Assembly (NCBI RefSeq): GCF_000974785.1
Contig: NZ_BBWV01000002.1
Location: 1,139,664-1,203,663 of the forward strand
Direction of reading: 5' to 3'
Source of the DNA: Flavihumibacter petaseus NBRC 106054
GTDB lineage: Bacteria > Bacteroidota > Bacteroidia > Chitinophagales > Chitinophagaceae
Length of the DNA: 64,000 bases
A program made the position numbers and the translations under genes. The notes below the pieces were generated by a model. That model worked only from the letters and a program-made list of their open reading frames with translations, was not told the DNA's origin and did not search any database. Positions 1 to 9,728 of this stretch are shown piece after piece; within the stretch, counting starts at the first letter, position 1, and each line of letters starts with the position of its first letter.

Positions 1-2
1 AT

Positions 3-419
3 GGTATGCACATCCGTCTGCTCCTGATGACATTCTTCCTGCAGTTCTTTCCTGATCTCGTAAAAAACGGCCACGTATATATCCTGGAAACGCCCCTGTT
101 TCGCGTCCGCAATAAACAGGAAACCATCTATTGTTACGATGAAAGTGAAAAGGCGGCTGCTGTGAAAAAACTGGGCAATAAACCAGAAATCACCCGCTTT
201 AAGGGATTGGGTGAGATCTCCCCGGATGAATTTTCACGGTTTATCGGCGAAGACATGCGGAAACAGCCGGTGCTGGTAATGCCGGAAACGCATATCCAGC
301 AATTGCTGGAATATTATATGGGCAAAAATACACCGGTGCGCCAGGACTTTATCATTGACAACCTCCGGGTGGAGCTTGACCTGGTAGAAGATGGAGAGGC
401 AGCAGCCGGTGCAGCCTGA
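3..419 (+). CDS. parE: DNA topoisomerase IV subunit B, C-terminal part
   Basis: This is the last 138 residues of a type IIA topoisomerase ATPase/TOPRIM subunit; the gene begins left of the window. The frame opens with GMHIRLLL, the end of the TOPRIM metal-binding motif (DxDxDGxHI). It continues with the [12 protein letters not shown] segment typical of GyrB/ParE C-termini. The parC-type A subunit 1.3 kb downstream on the same strand, and the short C-terminal tail, favour ParE over GyrB, which is an inference. With ParC it would decatenate sister chromosomes. The methionine at base 6 is internal, not a start. Confidence 0.9.
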   Translation, partial: GMHIRLLLMTFFLQFFPDLVKNGHVYILETPLFRVRNKQETIYCYDESEKAAAVKKLGNKPEITRFKGLGEISPDEFSRFIGEDMRKQPVLVMPETHIQQLLEYYMGKNTPVRQDFIIDNLRVELDLVEDGEAAAGAA

Positions 420-473
420 TCTTAAGCACTATTGAACACACCGCCGTTTTGTCGGTATTGAATTTGGAGAACT

Positions 474-1304
474 ATGATCCATATTGTTTTTAATGAAGCG
501 GATATTGCCGTATTGCAACAGGCTATTGTCCTTGAGCCAACACTGGAAGGTGAGATCCTCCTGATCAGGGACGACTATGCCGTAGGACCACTGTACAATA
601 TGTATAAAGGGGAAGGCCGTGAGGAGAGAACGAACTGGTGGCGGGAAATCCTTGCCGGCGGTGATTATGAGGGGAAAGCCGATACAGGTGAAGTAGATGA
701 CTTCAAAACAGCGGCTGAACTGGTTGGCCGCCTTCGGCGCGATGAGTCGGAGTTCGTGTGGATCTGGGCCGCCCAGAACAAACATGATGTTTGCGGCTAT
801 TACTGGCTCCTGCATTTCGTGAAGGAGTTCCAGGGAAGGATACATATCCTCTATCTGAACAATCTTCCCTTCCTGAATGAAAAAGGCCAGTTGTTTTACC
901 CTACCTGGCTGAGTTCCATCCCGCCCAAAGAGTTCCTTAAAGCAAGGAAACTCGCGCGGCCGGTAACACTCAGTGAATTTGAGGTGGATCCGGATGAATG
1001 GATCAAACTTTCGGAAGAAAAAAAAGGCGTCCGCATCCTCGAAGGAGGCAAAAAACTGTCGCAATACGATTATGATTATTATGACAGCGACCTGGCCAAA
1101 TACATCACCAACGACTGGCAGAAAGCCTCCAGAATAATTCACCAGTTTCTTTCAAAGAACAAGGTGACTACCGGCGACGCATACCTGCTCTGGCGATTGA
1201 AAACACTCATTCGTGACGAAAAATTCGACGTGCAGGGCGAACAGAAGAACATGAAAGATTTTGAGATCAAGCGAAAATCAGAAACGCCGGTAGAAACAGA
1301 ATAG
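474..1304 (+). CDS. DUF1835 domain-containing protein
   Basis: A 276-residue soluble protein of unknown function. The N-terminal half (IHIVFNEADIAVLQQA, then IRDDYAVGPL) matches the pattern of DUF1835, and the C-terminal part resembles the DUF3658 partner domain. No signal peptide or membrane segment is visible. The family is common in Bacteroidota and Firmicutes; no biochemical role is established that I know of. It lies 54 bases after parE and its stop is followed one base later by the VOC gene start, so parE, this gene, the VOC gene and parC probably share a transcript. Confidence 0.75.
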   Translation: MIHIVFNEADIAVLQQAIVLEPTLEGEILLIRDDYAVGPLYNMYKGEGREERTNWWREILAGGDYEGKADTGEVDDFKTAAELVGRLRRDESEFVWIWAAQNKHDVCGYYWLLHFVKEFQGRIHILYLNNLPFLNEKGQLFYPTWLSSIPPKEFLKARKLARPVTLSEFEVDPDEWIKLSEEKKGVRILEGGKKLSQYDYDYYDSDLAKYITNDWQKASRIIHQFLSKNKVTTGDAYLLWRLKTLIRDEKFDVQGEQKNMKDFEIKRKSETPVETE

Positions 1305-1305
1305 G

Positions 1306-1689
1306 ATGTTGTCAGCTATTCACCATATCGCCATCATTGCCGGAGATTATAACCGGAGCAAAGAATTTTATACCCGTGTACTCGGACTGGAAATTGTCCG
1401 GGAGGTGTACCGGGAGGAAAGGCAATCCTACAAACTTGATCTCTCACTGAATGGCCAGTACATAATCGAGCTCTTTTCCTTTCCGGAAGCGCCGGCCCGG
1501 CCTAGCCGCCCTGAAGCACAGGGATTGCGGCACCTTGCATTCGCTGTCAGTGATATTGATGTTGAAGTATGCAGGCTAGCAGGAAAAGGCGTGAACATGG
1601 AAGCGATCAGAACAGATCCTCACACCGGCAAACGGTTTTGTTTCTTCAGCGATCCGGATGGATTGCCACTTGAATTGTATGAAATTTAA
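1306..1689 (+). CDS. VOC family protein (glyoxalase/YaeR-like)
   Basis: A 127-residue single-module vicinal oxygen chelate protein. It has the two expected beta-alpha-beta-beta-beta repeats. Candidate metal ligands are in the usual places: His7 (HHIAII), Glu55 (YIIELF), His76 (LRHLAF) and Glu123 (PLELYEI), the pattern of glyoxalase I and of E. coli YaeR. The ending SDPDGLPLELYE is diagnostic of the superfamily. The substrate cannot be read from sequence. The start codon lies one base after the DUF1835 stop, indicating translational coupling. Confidence 0.85.
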   Translation: MLSAIHHIAIIAGDYNRSKEFYTRVLGLEIVREVYREERQSYKLDLSLNGQYIIELFSFPEAPARPSRPEAQGLRHLAFAVSDIDVEVCRLAGKGVNMEAIRTDPHTGKRFCFFSDPDGLPLELYEI

Positions 1690-1704
1690 ATCAGACTTAG
1701 GATA

Positions 1705-4215
1705 ATGTCGAAAGGAAAATCGAATGACAATTTACCCATAGGAGATGGCGGCGTGACCGGGCAATACAAATCCTGGTTCCTCGACTATGCTTCCTATGTG
1801 ATTCTGGAAAGGGCGGTACCGGCCATTGAAGATGGCCTCAAACCAGTGCAGCGACGCATCCTGCATTCCATGAAGGAAATGGATGACGGGCGTTTCAACA
1901 AGGTGGCCAATATCATCGGGCAGAGCATGCAATATCACCCGCATGGTGACGCAAGTATCGGGGAAGCGCTGGTTAATATGGGGCAGAAAGACCTGCTGAT
2001 CGAAACCCAGGGAAACTGGGGTGATGTGCGCACGGGAGATGATGCTGCCGCCCCGCGTTATATTGAAGCCCGCCTAAGCAAGTTTGCCCTGGAAGTTGCT
2101 TTCAACAGCAAAACCACGGAATGGCAGCTGAGTTACGACGGCCGTAAAAACGAGCCGATCGCTTTGCCCATGAAATTTCCGCTGTTGCTCGCACAGGGGG
2201 CAGAGGGTATTGCTGTGGGGCTGAGCACCAAAATCCTGCCCCATAACTTTTGTGAACTGATCGACGCTTCCATCAAATACCTCAAAGGAAGAAAGTTTGA
2301 AATATTTCCTGATTTTCAGACAGGCGGCATGATCGACGTTGGTGGCTATAATGAAGGGAAACGTGGTGGGAAAGTGCGGGTGCGGGCCCTAATCGAAGAA
2401 TTGGACAAGAAGACACTGGTCATCCGCAATGTGCCCTATGGGGTGACCACTTCCGGCCTCATTGATTCCATTATCAAGGCAAATGACCAGGGTAAGATCA
2501 AAATCAAAAAGGTTACGGACAATACTGCGGCTGAAGTAGAGATCCAGGTCGACCTGGCGCCGGGCATTTCTCCCGATATTACAACAGACGCGCTTTATGC
2601 CTTTACAGATTGTGAGGTCAGCATTTCCCCCAATGCCTGTGTGATCGTAGACCAGAAACCAAGATTTCTCAGTGTTCATGAGCTGCTTTCGGTTTCTGCC
2701 GACAACACCCGCGAGTTGCTGAGACGGGAACTGGAGATCAGGCTTGCCGAACTGCAGGAGAAGTGGCACTATACTTCACTGGAAAAGATCTTCTTTGAAG
2801 AGAAAATCTATAAGGAGCTCGAAAAGAAGCATGAGACCTGGGACAAGGTGATCGAATCAATCGACAAGGCCTTCACCCCCTTCAAAAAGAAGCTGAAACG
2901 GGAAATCACCCGTGAAGATATTCTCAAGCTCACGGAGAAGCCTGTCCGCAGAATCTACCGCCTTGATATCGACGAACTGAACAACCAGATCAAAGGACTC
3001 GAGGGGGAGATCAAACAGGTGAAACATGACCTCGAACATCTGACCGAATATGCGATAGCCTATTATGAGAACCTGCTGAAAAAATTCGGCAAGGGCCGGG
3101 AAAGAAAAACCGAGATCAGGCCATTTGAGGCAATACAGGCCAAACAGGTAGCCATCGCGAATACCAAATTGTATGTAAACCGGACGGACGGATTTATCGG
3201 TACCGGACTGAAGAAAGACGAACTGGTTTTTGAGTGTTCCGACCTGGACGATATCATCGTTTTTACCAGGCGGGGACTGATGAAAGTGGTGCGGGTGGGA
3301 GAGAAGGTCTATATCGGCAAGGAGATCCTGCATGTGGCCATTTTCCAGAAGAACGACGAACGCACTACGTACAACATGATCTATGTTGATGGTGCCAGCG
3401 GAACCAGCTTTGCTAAACGATTCAATGTGACGGGTATTACCCGCGACAAGGAATATGATCTGACCAAGGGAAATGATAAGAGCAAAGTTCACTATTTCAC
3501 CGCCAATCCCAACGGTGAAGCCGAAGCGGTAACGATCATACTCAGCCCGAATTGCCCGGCGCGTATCAAGCAGTTTGACTTCTATTTCGAAGAACTGGAG
3601 ATCAAGGGAAGGTCAGCGATAGGCAACCAGGTATCCAAATACCCGGTCAAAACGGTCCGTTTCAAAGAAGCGGGAAAATCAACGCTCAGTGCGATCAAGT
3701 TGTGGTTCGATGATCGTTTTGGCAGGTTGAATACCGAAGAAAAGGGGAGCTACCTGGGAAGCTTCGATGGTACGGAAAAGCTGGTGGTTTTCTATAACGA
3801 CGGCAACTACGAACTGACCGACCTTGAAATGACCCAGCGGTTCGATCCGGAAAAGATCCTTTTGCTGGAGAAATTCAACCCGGAAAAGGTGATCACTGCA
3901 GTTTATCTCGACAACGACAAACTTCAGTATAATGTGAAGCGCTTCGTTATCGAGACGTCCACGCTGCAAAACAAATTCCTTTTCATCAAGGAAGGAAACA
4001 ACAACCGCCTGGAGCTGGTTACTACCGACCCCAAACCGGTATTACTGTTGCATACAGGCCGCGGGGCACAGGCGCGTACGCAGAAGATCAAACTGGGCGA
4101 TTTTGTGGAAGTGATGGGCTGGAAGGCCGTTGGTAATAAGCTGGCCGACTTCAGCAAGAGCACTGAAATGGAATGGGAGCCAAAAGAAGAAGGCGTGCAG
4201 AAGAAACTCTTCTGA
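1705..4215 (+). CDS. parC: DNA topoisomerase IV subunit A
   Basis: An 836-residue type IIA topoisomerase breakage-reunion subunit. The winged-helix region carries KPVQRRILHSM and YHPHGDASIGEAL, and the catalytic tyrosine is in AAPRYIEARL (Tyr119). A coiled-coil stretch (about residues 415-460) precedes a C-terminal DNA-wrapping region. The GyrA-box QRRGGKG is not evident, supporting topoisomerase IV rather than gyrase. It lies in the same transcriptional direction as parE, with two small genes between the subunits. The product would decatenate chromosomes with ParE. A hairpin follows the stop. Confidence 0.92.
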   Translation: MSKGKSNDNLPIGDGGVTGQYKSWFLDYASYVILERAVPAIEDGLKPVQRRILHSMKEMDDGRFNKVANIIGQSMQYHPHGDASIGEALVNMGQKDLLIETQGNWGDVRTGDDAAAPRYIEARLSKFALEVAFNSKTTEWQLSYDGRKNEPIALPMKFPLLLAQGAEGIAVGLSTKILPHNFCELIDASIKYLKGRKFEIFPDFQTGGMIDVGGYNEGKRGGKVRVRALIEELDKKTLVIRNVPYGVTTSGLIDSIIKANDQGKIKIKKVTDNTAAEVEIQVDLAPGISPDITTDALYAFTDCEVSISPNACVIVDQKPRFLSVHELLSVSADNTRELLRRELEIRLAELQEKWHYTSLEKIFFEEKIYKELEKKHETWDKVIESIDKAFTPFKKKLKREITREDILKLTEKPVRRIYRLDIDELNNQIKGLEGEIKQVKHDLEHLTEYAIAYYENLLKKFGKGRERKTEIRPFEAIQAKQVAIANTKLYVNRTDGFIGTGLKKDELVFECSDLDDIIVFTRRGLMKVVRVGEKVYIGKEILHVAIFQKNDERTTYNMIYVDGASGTSFAKRFNVTGITRDKEYDLTKGNDKSKVHYFTANPNGEAEAVTIILSPNCPARIKQFDFYFEELEIKGRSAIGNQVSKYPVKTVRFKEAGKSTLSAIKLWFDDRFGRLNTEEKGSYLGSFDGTEKLVVFYNDGNYELTDLEMTQRFDPEKILLLEKFNPEKVITAVYLDNDKLQYNVKRFVIETSTLQNKFLFIKEGNNNRLELVTTDPKPVLLLHTGRGAQARTQKIKLGDFVEVMGWKAVGNKLADFSKSTEMEWEPKEEGVQKKLF

Positions 4216-4247
4216 CGCCCTGATTCATATTTAATATCGATTATCGG

Positions 4248-4284
4248 AAAGCGGGTAACCAGTTATTTGGTCCCGCTTTTTGGT
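4248..4284. terminator. Rho-independent terminator after parC
   Basis: Stem AAAGCGGG (4248-4255) pairs with CCCGCTTT (4272-4279). The inner ACCA/TGGT pairs extend it, and a T-run follows. It sits between the convergent parC and the minus-strand secreted-protein gene and overlaps the latter's last codons. Confidence 0.7.
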
Positions 4285-5240
4285 TTTCTTCTGATCCTTA
4301 CAGAACCATTCTGAGAATAGTTACTGGTCAGGAATACTTCCTGCGGGGTATCTCCATCGTATACCACCATGAGGGCGGTATTGGGTGGTATACGACCGAG
4401 GTTCTCGGCAAACATGGAAACATCGTTGAATTCCCTGGTGGGATCCAGCTTCACATATATCGTGGTGGCTTTTGCAGAGATCATCTGTTTTTCCAGTACC
4501 GGGTTGCCGTTCAGGAACACCGAAATGCTGTCGCCGTCGATATCACCGTTATCGTAAAAGCTGATCCGAATTGAATCCGCAGCAACAGTAAGTTCGTTGG
4601 TAATAACACTTTGACGTTGCTTGAACCTGGCAGTCAGCGAACTGAGGTCCATCTTCGGCGTATTAACAGAAGGGCGGGACAGTCCGGCAGAAGTAACGGC
4701 ATTTTTGATCACCGGGCCGTCTTTGTCATCTTCCACCACAATATCCTCAACAGATGGTTGCCAGAGTTTTTTGGCAAGCCCTTCATTGATCAGGGAATCT
4801 TTTTCCATCAGGGAATCCAGTGAGAACAACACGCGCAGTTCGGGACAGGTATATTTATAAGAGCCGTCAGACATCAATGACCCGCGTACAAAGGAGCCAA
4901 TCTTGGAAACTCGTAAAGTTCCTTCAAAACTCATGTTGCAGGTGACGCCATCGATTGAATTGGCCTTGTAAAAAACTACAGGAATATTTGGGATACTTAC
5001 CTGGCGTGTTTTCGGATCGTAAGTGCCTTTTACGTAAAAGCTCTGGTATCCATTACGGAAATAATAACCGAAAATGCCCTCTACCTGGTTGCCTTTTTGC
5101 TTGATAACCAATTCGGTAAGGTAGTTGTTGAAGGTGCCATCCAGCACTACATCAGCTTTACCATACCAGCTTCCTCCCATGGTTTGGGCCCCTGCATGAA
5201 GGGAAATGATCAACAAGGATATCAGAATTATACGATGCAT
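4263..5240 (-). CDS. Secreted protein of unknown function
   Basis: A 325-residue protein with a classical signal peptide (MHRIILISLLIISLHAGAQ, cleavage predicted near residue 19). The N-terminal half contains SWYGKADV and a beta-rich pattern. Residues 210-320 form a second beta-rich module with SFYDNGDIDGDSISVFLNG, FAENLGRIPPNTALMVV and a tail ending RRKP. I recognise that module as recurring in Chitinophagaceae exported proteins but know of no assigned function. The gene is last in the minus-strand run pgi-accD-smpB, 48 bases after smpB. It is likely periplasmic or cell-surface. Confidence 0.65.
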   Translation of the reverse strand: MHRIILISLLIISLHAGAQTMGGSWYGKADVVLDGTFNNYLTELVIKQKGNQVEGIFGYYFRNGYQSFYVKGTYDPKTRQVSIPNIPVVFYKANSIDGVTCNMSFEGTLRVSKIGSFVRGSLMSDGSYKYTCPELRVLFSLDSLMEKDSLINEGLAKKLWQPSVEDIVVEDDKDGPVIKNAVTSAGLSRPSVNTPKMDLSSLTARFKQRQSVITNELTVAADSIRISFYDNGDIDGDSISVFLNGNPVLEKQMISAKATTIYVKLDPTREFNDVSMFAENLGRIPPNTALMVVYDGDTPQEVFLTSNYSQNGSVRIRRKPKSGTK

Positions 5241-5288
5241 GTTCGAAAATTAAGCAAAATACCTTATGGAATGCAAGGATACAATAAT

Positions 5289-5723
5289 TTATTTCAGATA
5301 CCGTTTAATGTCGCGCTCCACTTCTCTTTTCTTAATTGAATCACGCTTGTCGTGTACCTTTTTCCCCTTCCCAAGACCGATTTCCAGTTTTGCAATATTC
5401 TTTTCTGTGAAAAAGATCTTTAACGGAATGATGGTGTACCCCTTTTCTTTGATCTTGGATTCGAGCTTGCGTAATTCCTTTTTGTGCAATAGCAGTTTCC
5501 GTTCCTGGCTGGGTGCATGTTTCTGGGTAGTGCCATATGCGTATTCCGAAATATGCAGATTTTTTACGTATAACTCACCTTTTTCAAACAGGCAATAAGC
5601 ATCATTGAAGCTGACCTTGCCGGTGCGGATGGATTTGACTTCCGTACCGACCAGAACCATGCCTGCGATATAGGTCGTTTCAAAATAGTAATCGTGAAAG
5701 GCTGATCTGTTCCTCAGTTCCAA
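5289..5723 (-). CDS. smpB: SsrA-binding protein SmpB
   Basis: A 144-residue protein of normal SmpB length. It starts with RNRSAFHDYYFETTYIAGMV and contains GTEVKSIRTGKVSF, the OB-fold signature that binds the tRNA-like domain of tmRNA. A basic C-terminal tail (KKREVERDIKRYLK) would enter the empty mRNA channel during trans-translation. It lies 10 bases downstream of accD, so the two are probably co-transcribed. No tmRNA gene was recognised in the window. Confidence 0.95.
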   Translation of the reverse strand: MELRNRSAFHDYYFETTYIAGMVLVGTEVKSIRTGKVSFNDAYCLFEKGELYVKNLHISEYAYGTTQKHAPSQERKLLLHKKELRKLESKIKEKGYTIIPLKIFFTEKNIAKLEIGLGKGKKVHDKRDSIKKREVERDIKRYLK

Positions 5724-5733
5724 TGAAAAAGGT

Positions 5734-6648
5734 TTATTGTTTGAAAAGCAGTAGCAGTGTGCTTAGCCTTTCCTTCAGGTTCTTCCGGTCTACAATGAAA
5801 TCGAGGAACCCGTGTTCAAGTAAAAATTCGCTGCGTTGAAATCCTTCAGGAAGATCGCGTTTGATCGTTTCCTTGATCACACGGGGACCGGCAAAACCAA
5901 TGAGCGCACCCGGTTCGGCAATATTGAGATCACCCAGCATCCCGAAGGAAGCAGATATCCCGCCAAAGGAGGGATCCGTAAGGAAAGAGATATAGGGTAT
6001 TTTGGCGTCAGTCAGTTGTGAAAGTTTTCCGGACACTTTGGCGAGCTGCATCAGTGAGAATGCCGACTCCATCATCCGGGCGCCTCCCGATTTGCAAATG
6101 ATCATTAACGGTAGCTGGTGTTCAAGACAGTAATCTGCTGCCCTTGCGATCCTTTCACCCATAACTGAACCAAGCGAACCGCCGATGAATTCAAAATCCA
6201 TACAGGCAATCACGATACCCTGGCCGTGCATTTTTCCTCTTGCGATCCGGATACTGTCGGTTATGTCGGTTTTACTCCAGATTTCCTTCAGCCGCTTCTC
6301 GTAAGATTTCAGGTCTGTAAAATGCAGGAAATCCTTGGAACGGATGTTCTCAAACATCACTTCAAATCCATCTTCATCAAACAATATGTCAAAGTATTCC
6401 GTGCTTCCGATACGGTGATGATAATTGCATTTGGGACACACAAAAAGGTGTTCCCGCAGTTCATTCATCGTGCATATAAAGTTGCATTCAGGGCATTTGG
6501 TCCATAAGCCCTCAGGGGTTTCTTTTTTCTCTGCAGTGCTGGTAAGGATACCCTTTTTGATACGCTTGAACCAGCTGGTCTTAGTCTCTTCCGTCGGTCC
6601 CTCTTCACCTGCCAGGTTTGCATCAAAATCTTCCTCGTGTTGTGCCAT
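5734..6648 (-). CDS. accD: Acetyl-CoA carboxylase carboxyltransferase subunit beta
   Basis: A 304-residue carboxyltransferase beta subunit that transfers carboxyl from biotin to acetyl-CoA in fatty-acid synthesis, with AccA as partner. A four-cysteine zinc ribbon (Cys52, Cys55, Cys71, Cys74) is followed by the crotonase-fold segments CKSGGARMMESAFSLMQ and SFLTDPSFGGISASF. The ATG at 6648 was chosen because the longer frame to 6720 would add 24 residues overlapping the end of pgi. The residues after this start (TSWFKRIKKGI) resemble usual AccD N-termini. It lies 46 bases after pgi. Confidence 0.93.
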   Translation of the reverse strand: MAQHEEDFDANLAGEEGPTEETKTSWFKRIKKGILTSTAEKKETPEGLWTKCPECNFICTMNELREHLFVCPKCNYHHRIGSTEYFDILFDEDGFEVMFENIRSKDFLHFTDLKSYEKRLKEIWSKTDITDSIRIARGKMHGQGIVIACMDFEFIGGSLGSVMGERIARAADYCLEHQLPLMIICKSGGARMMESAFSLMQLAKVSGKLSQLTDAKIPYISFLTDPSFGGISASFGMLGDLNIAEPGALIGFAGPRVIKETIKRDLPEGFQRSEFLLEHGFLDFIVDRKNLKERLSTLLLLFKQ

Positions 6649-6694
6649 GAGCCCTTTTGTTTTGGCGGCTAAGATAAGAAACCTGAGGAAAACC

Positions 6695-8347
6695 TTAGGT
6701 GCGCATTCTTTTGTAGGCATTGATCAGGCCATTGGTCGACCCGTCATGCCCGGTAATGGCTTCGTCACCTTTCAGTTCCGGCAGGATCTTGTTGGCCAGT
6801 TGTTTGCCCAGTTCAACGCCCCACTGATCAAAACTGAAAATATTCCATATGACACCCTGAACGAAGATCTTATGTTCATATAAAGCAATCAGCTGCCCGA
6901 GGGTGAATGGCGTGATGGATTTTACCAGTATGGAATTCGTAGGCCTGTTGCCGGTGAAAACCTTGAAAGGGACAAGTTTTTCAACTGCTTCAGCAGCGGT
7001 TCCCGCTTTAACGAGTTCCGCCCGGGCTTCGTCTGCAGACTTGCCATTCATCAGTGCCTCCGTCTGGGCGAAGAAGTTGCTGAGCAGTTTCATATGATGG
7101 TCGCCGATAGGGTTGTGGCTGATGGCAGGAGCGATAAAATCACAGGGAATGACCGGCGTGCCCTGGTGGATCAGTTGATAAAAAGCGTGCTGCCCGTTGG
7201 TACCCGGTTCGCCCCAGATAATGGGTCCGCTGCTATATTGAAGCGGGTTACCGGCACGATCAACCGATTTACCGTTGCTCTCCATATTGCCCTGCTGGAA
7301 ATAAGCAGCAAAGCGATGGAGATACTGGTCGTAGGGGAGAATGGCTTCCGTTTGTGTGCCGAAAAAATTGGTGTACCAGAGACCAGTCAGGGCAAGAAGA
7401 ACAGGTATATTCTGATTCAGCTCCGAATTCCGGAAATGCTGATCCAAATCGAAAGCTCCCTTGAGCAATGCTTCAAAATTGTCGTATCCGATCGTCAGCA
7501 CGATGCTGAGCCCGATGGCGCTCCAGAGCGAATAACGGCCGCCAACCCAATCCCAGAATACGAACATGTTTTCCTTGTCGATCCCGAATTTAACCACCTC
7601 TTTCTCGTTTGTGGAAAGGGCTACAAAATGGCCGGCAACGAATTTTTCATTCCCCGCAGCTTTGAGGAACCAATCCCTGGCAGTATGGGCATTGGTCATG
7701 GTTTCCTGCGTCGTAAAGGTTTTGGATGCGATGAGAAACAGTGTTTCTTCCGGGTTTACTTTTTTCAGGGTCTCAGCGATATGGGTGCCATCTACATTCG
7801 ACACAAAATAAGGCTGGATGTTGGGTTGCCAGTAAGGTTTAAGGGCCTCCGTCACCATCAATGGTCCAAGGTCGCTGCCGCCGATACCGATGTTAACGAT
7901 ATAGCGGATCGGTTTGCCTGTATAACCTTTCCATTCACCGCTGTGAATGCGGGAAGCAAATTGTTTCATTTGATCCTGCACCGCCCTGACGCCAGGCATT
8001 ACATCGGTACCCTCTGCCATTACCGGTGCGCCGGAAAAGTTGCGCAACGCAGTATGTAGTACGGCACGGCCTTCTGTCTGGTTAATGGGATCGCCCTTGA
8101 ACATTGCCTGGATAGCTTCAGGAAGGTTTACTTCCCGGGCGAGGTCCAGTAATAAATTCCAGGTTTCAGCAGTGACGATATTCTTCGACATATCCACCAG
8201 CAGGTCGCCATGCTGCCGGGAGAACTCGCTGAAGCGTTCAGGATTGGCCGTAAACAGCTCGCTTATCGATAATGTATGTGCCGTCTGGTAGTGTTGTTGC
8301 AGGGCGCGCCATGCGGCCGTAGACGTGGGATTGATCGTTGGTAACAT
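6695..8347 (-). CDS. pgi: Glucose-6-phosphate isomerase
   Basis: A 550-residue enzyme interconverting glucose 6-phosphate and fructose 6-phosphate, of the normal long bacterial/eukaryotic length. Both family signatures are present: [14 protein letters not shown] around residue 265, and [19 protein letters not shown] around residue 380, which contains an active-site histidine. [13 protein letters not shown] supplies the sugar-isomerase phosphate site. It follows the threonine aldolase gene by 33 bases and precedes accD by 46 bases, suggesting a shared minus-strand transcript. Confidence 0.96.
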   Translation of the reverse strand: MLPTINPTSTAAWRALQQHYQTAHTLSISELFTANPERFSEFSRQHGDLLVDMSKNIVTAETWNLLLDLAREVNLPEAIQAMFKGDPINQTEGRAVLHTALRNFSGAPVMAEGTDVMPGVRAVQDQMKQFASRIHSGEWKGYTGKPIRYIVNIGIGGSDLGPLMVTEALKPYWQPNIQPYFVSNVDGTHIAETLKKVNPEETLFLIASKTFTTQETMTNAHTARDWFLKAAGNEKFVAGHFVALSTNEKEVVKFGIDKENMFVFWDWVGGRYSLWSAIGLSIVLTIGYDNFEALLKGAFDLDQHFRNSELNQNIPVLLALTGLWYTNFFGTQTEAILPYDQYLHRFAAYFQQGNMESNGKSVDRAGNPLQYSSGPIIWGEPGTNGQHAFYQLIHQGTPVIPCDFIAPAISHNPIGDHHMKLLSNFFAQTEALMNGKSADEARAELVKAGTAAEAVEKLVPFKVFTGNRPTNSILVKSITPFTLGQLIALYEHKIFVQGVIWNIFSFDQWGVELGKQLANKILPELKGDEAITGHDGSTNGLINAYKRMRT

Positions 8348-8380
8348 AGTATTGATTGCTTGCTGCTATAAAAATAGGCA

Positions 8381-9397
8381 TTACAGGGCAGCAATGCATG
8401 CTATCGTTTTGTCGACCATATTGTCAGTTACATCAAGATGTGTAACCATCCTGACTTGCGTCGCAGAAATAGCCGTGCAAAAAATTTCTGAAGCCTTCAT
8501 CTTTTCCACGAAATCAACGGGCGTGTAAGGAGGGAGTACTTCAAAGATGACGATGTTGGTTTCTACCGGAAGCATCCTGCCGGTAAATGGCTTCCGGCTC
8601 AGTGCTGCACCGATCGCCTTCGCATGTGCATGGTCGGTAGCGAGCCGTTCGATGTTGTGTTCCAGGGCATAGATCCCCGCTGCAGCCATATACCCCGCCT
8701 GACGCATGCCGCCTCCGAATACCTTCCTGATCCTCCGGGCCTGCCGGATGTAGTCGCTGTCCCCGATCAGCAGGCTGCCCATGGGACATCCGAGGCCTTT
8801 GTTGAGGCAGATGGAAATACTATGAAACAACCTTCCGTATTGTCGCGCTTCCTGACCAGTCGCCACCAGGGCATTGAACAGCCTGGCCCCGTCAAGATGA
8901 AGCCGGAGCTGGTTCTCCTCACATACTTTCCGGATGGCCATCATTTCGTCCCAGTCATAACAGCTTCCTCCGCCACGGTTACTGGTATTCTCCAGGCAAA
9001 CCAGGGAAGTCCGGGCTTTGTGCACATCGTCAGGATTGATGGCGGCGGCCACCTGGTGGGCCGTGATCCTGCCCCTGTCGCCGGTAAGCGCCCTGACCTG
9101 GGAGCCGCTGTTAAAAGCAATGCCTCCGCCCTCATAAATGTAAACATGGGCCTGCTGCTCACAAATGACTTCGTCTCCAGGTCTGGTATGCACTTTGATG
9201 CCGATCTGGTTGCTCATGGTACCGGAAGGGGAATAAATCGCTGCTTCGCGGCCAAACAGCGCGGCAGCCATTTCTTCCAGGAGGTTAACGGAGGGATCTT
9301 CCCTGAAAACATCATCCCCCACCGGGGCGTGCCACATGGCATCTTTCATGGCCGGAGTTGGCCGGGTAAAAGTATCGGAACGGAGTTCTACGCGCAT
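8381..9397 (-). CDS. Low-specificity threonine aldolase (PLP enzyme)
   Basis: A 338-residue fold-type I PLP enzyme of the beta-eliminating-lyase family, cleaving threonine or allo-threonine to glycine and acetaldehyde. It begins VELRSDTFTRPTPAM as LtaE proteins do. It has the PLP-binding segment HLDGARLFNA and the Schiff-base lysine Lys200 in ISICLNKGLGCPMGS. Length is normal. A TAnnTTTG-type box ends four bases before the ATG, so the transcript may be nearly leaderless. Substrate stereospecificity cannot be read from sequence. Confidence 0.88.
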   Translation of the reverse strand: MRVELRSDTFTRPTPAMKDAMWHAPVGDDVFREDPSVNLLEEMAAALFGREAAIYSPSGTMSNQIGIKVHTRPGDEVICEQQAHVYIYEGGGIAFNSGSQVRALTGDRGRITAHQVAAAINPDDVHKARTSLVCLENTSNRGGGSCYDWDEMMAIRKVCEENQLRLHLDGARLFNALVATGQEARQYGRLFHSISICLNKGLGCPMGSLLIGDSDYIRQARRIRKVFGGGMRQAGYMAAAGIYALEHNIERLATDHAHAKAIGAALSRKPFTGRMLPVETNIVIFEVLPPYTPVDFVEKMKASEIFCTAISATQVRMVTHLDVTDNMVDKTIACIAAL

Positions 9398-9401
9398 ATT
9401 T

Positions 9402-9409
9402 CAAATATA
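9402..9409 (-). promoter_or_regulatory. Putative -7 box of threonine aldolase gene
   Basis: TATATTTG on the minus strand fits the Bacteroidota -7 consensus TAnnTTTG. Only AAAT separates it from the ATG at 9397, implying transcription starts at or next to the start codon. No convincing -33 TTG was seen. Confidence 0.45.
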
Positions 9410-9697
9410 GGGGGAGAATATGACACCAGCCGTAGAGGTATTTTATACGGTTTTAAAAACACTATAAATACCCATGACTTCACAAGATCATTCCGGCTGA
9501 AGATCCTACACAGTTATCAGCACTATATATTGATAATTAGTATTATGCTGCTTTAATTGATTTATATTTATGCTATTATCTGGTTAATCTATTTATTATC
9601 AATTATGTAGGGTACATAACACTTTGCTGTGCATAATTCGTGTGGAACTAAAATCCTGTAATTCAGATAGCGGCTTATCTTTTATAAGTCAAACGGC
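9410..9697. other. AT-rich divergent intergenic region
   Basis: About 290 bases between the divergent threonine aldolase and smc genes. It is markedly AT-rich, especially 9520-9620, and holds no convincing gene. The frames that cross it are open only as extensions of smc or as antisense to the aldolase. It probably carries promoter and upstream elements. Confidence 0.6.
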
Positions 9698-9705
9698 TAT
9701 ATTTG
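9698..9705 (+). promoter_or_regulatory. Putative -7 box of smc
   Basis: TATATTTG matches TAnnTTTG and lies 23 bases before the GTG at 9729. It also lies downstream of the farther possible start at 9624, which supports GTG 9729 as the true smc start. Confidence 0.5.
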
Positions 9706-9728
9706 CTTCCCTCCAAAAACTGGACATA

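Noticed and set aside
7094..8059. 321-codon plus-strand frame opposite pgi
   Set aside because: Antisense to a clear glucose-6-phosphate isomerase; no motif.
8624..9556. 310-codon plus-strand frame opposite threonine aldolase
   Set aside because: Antisense shadow running on into the AT-rich intergenic region; no recognisable domain.
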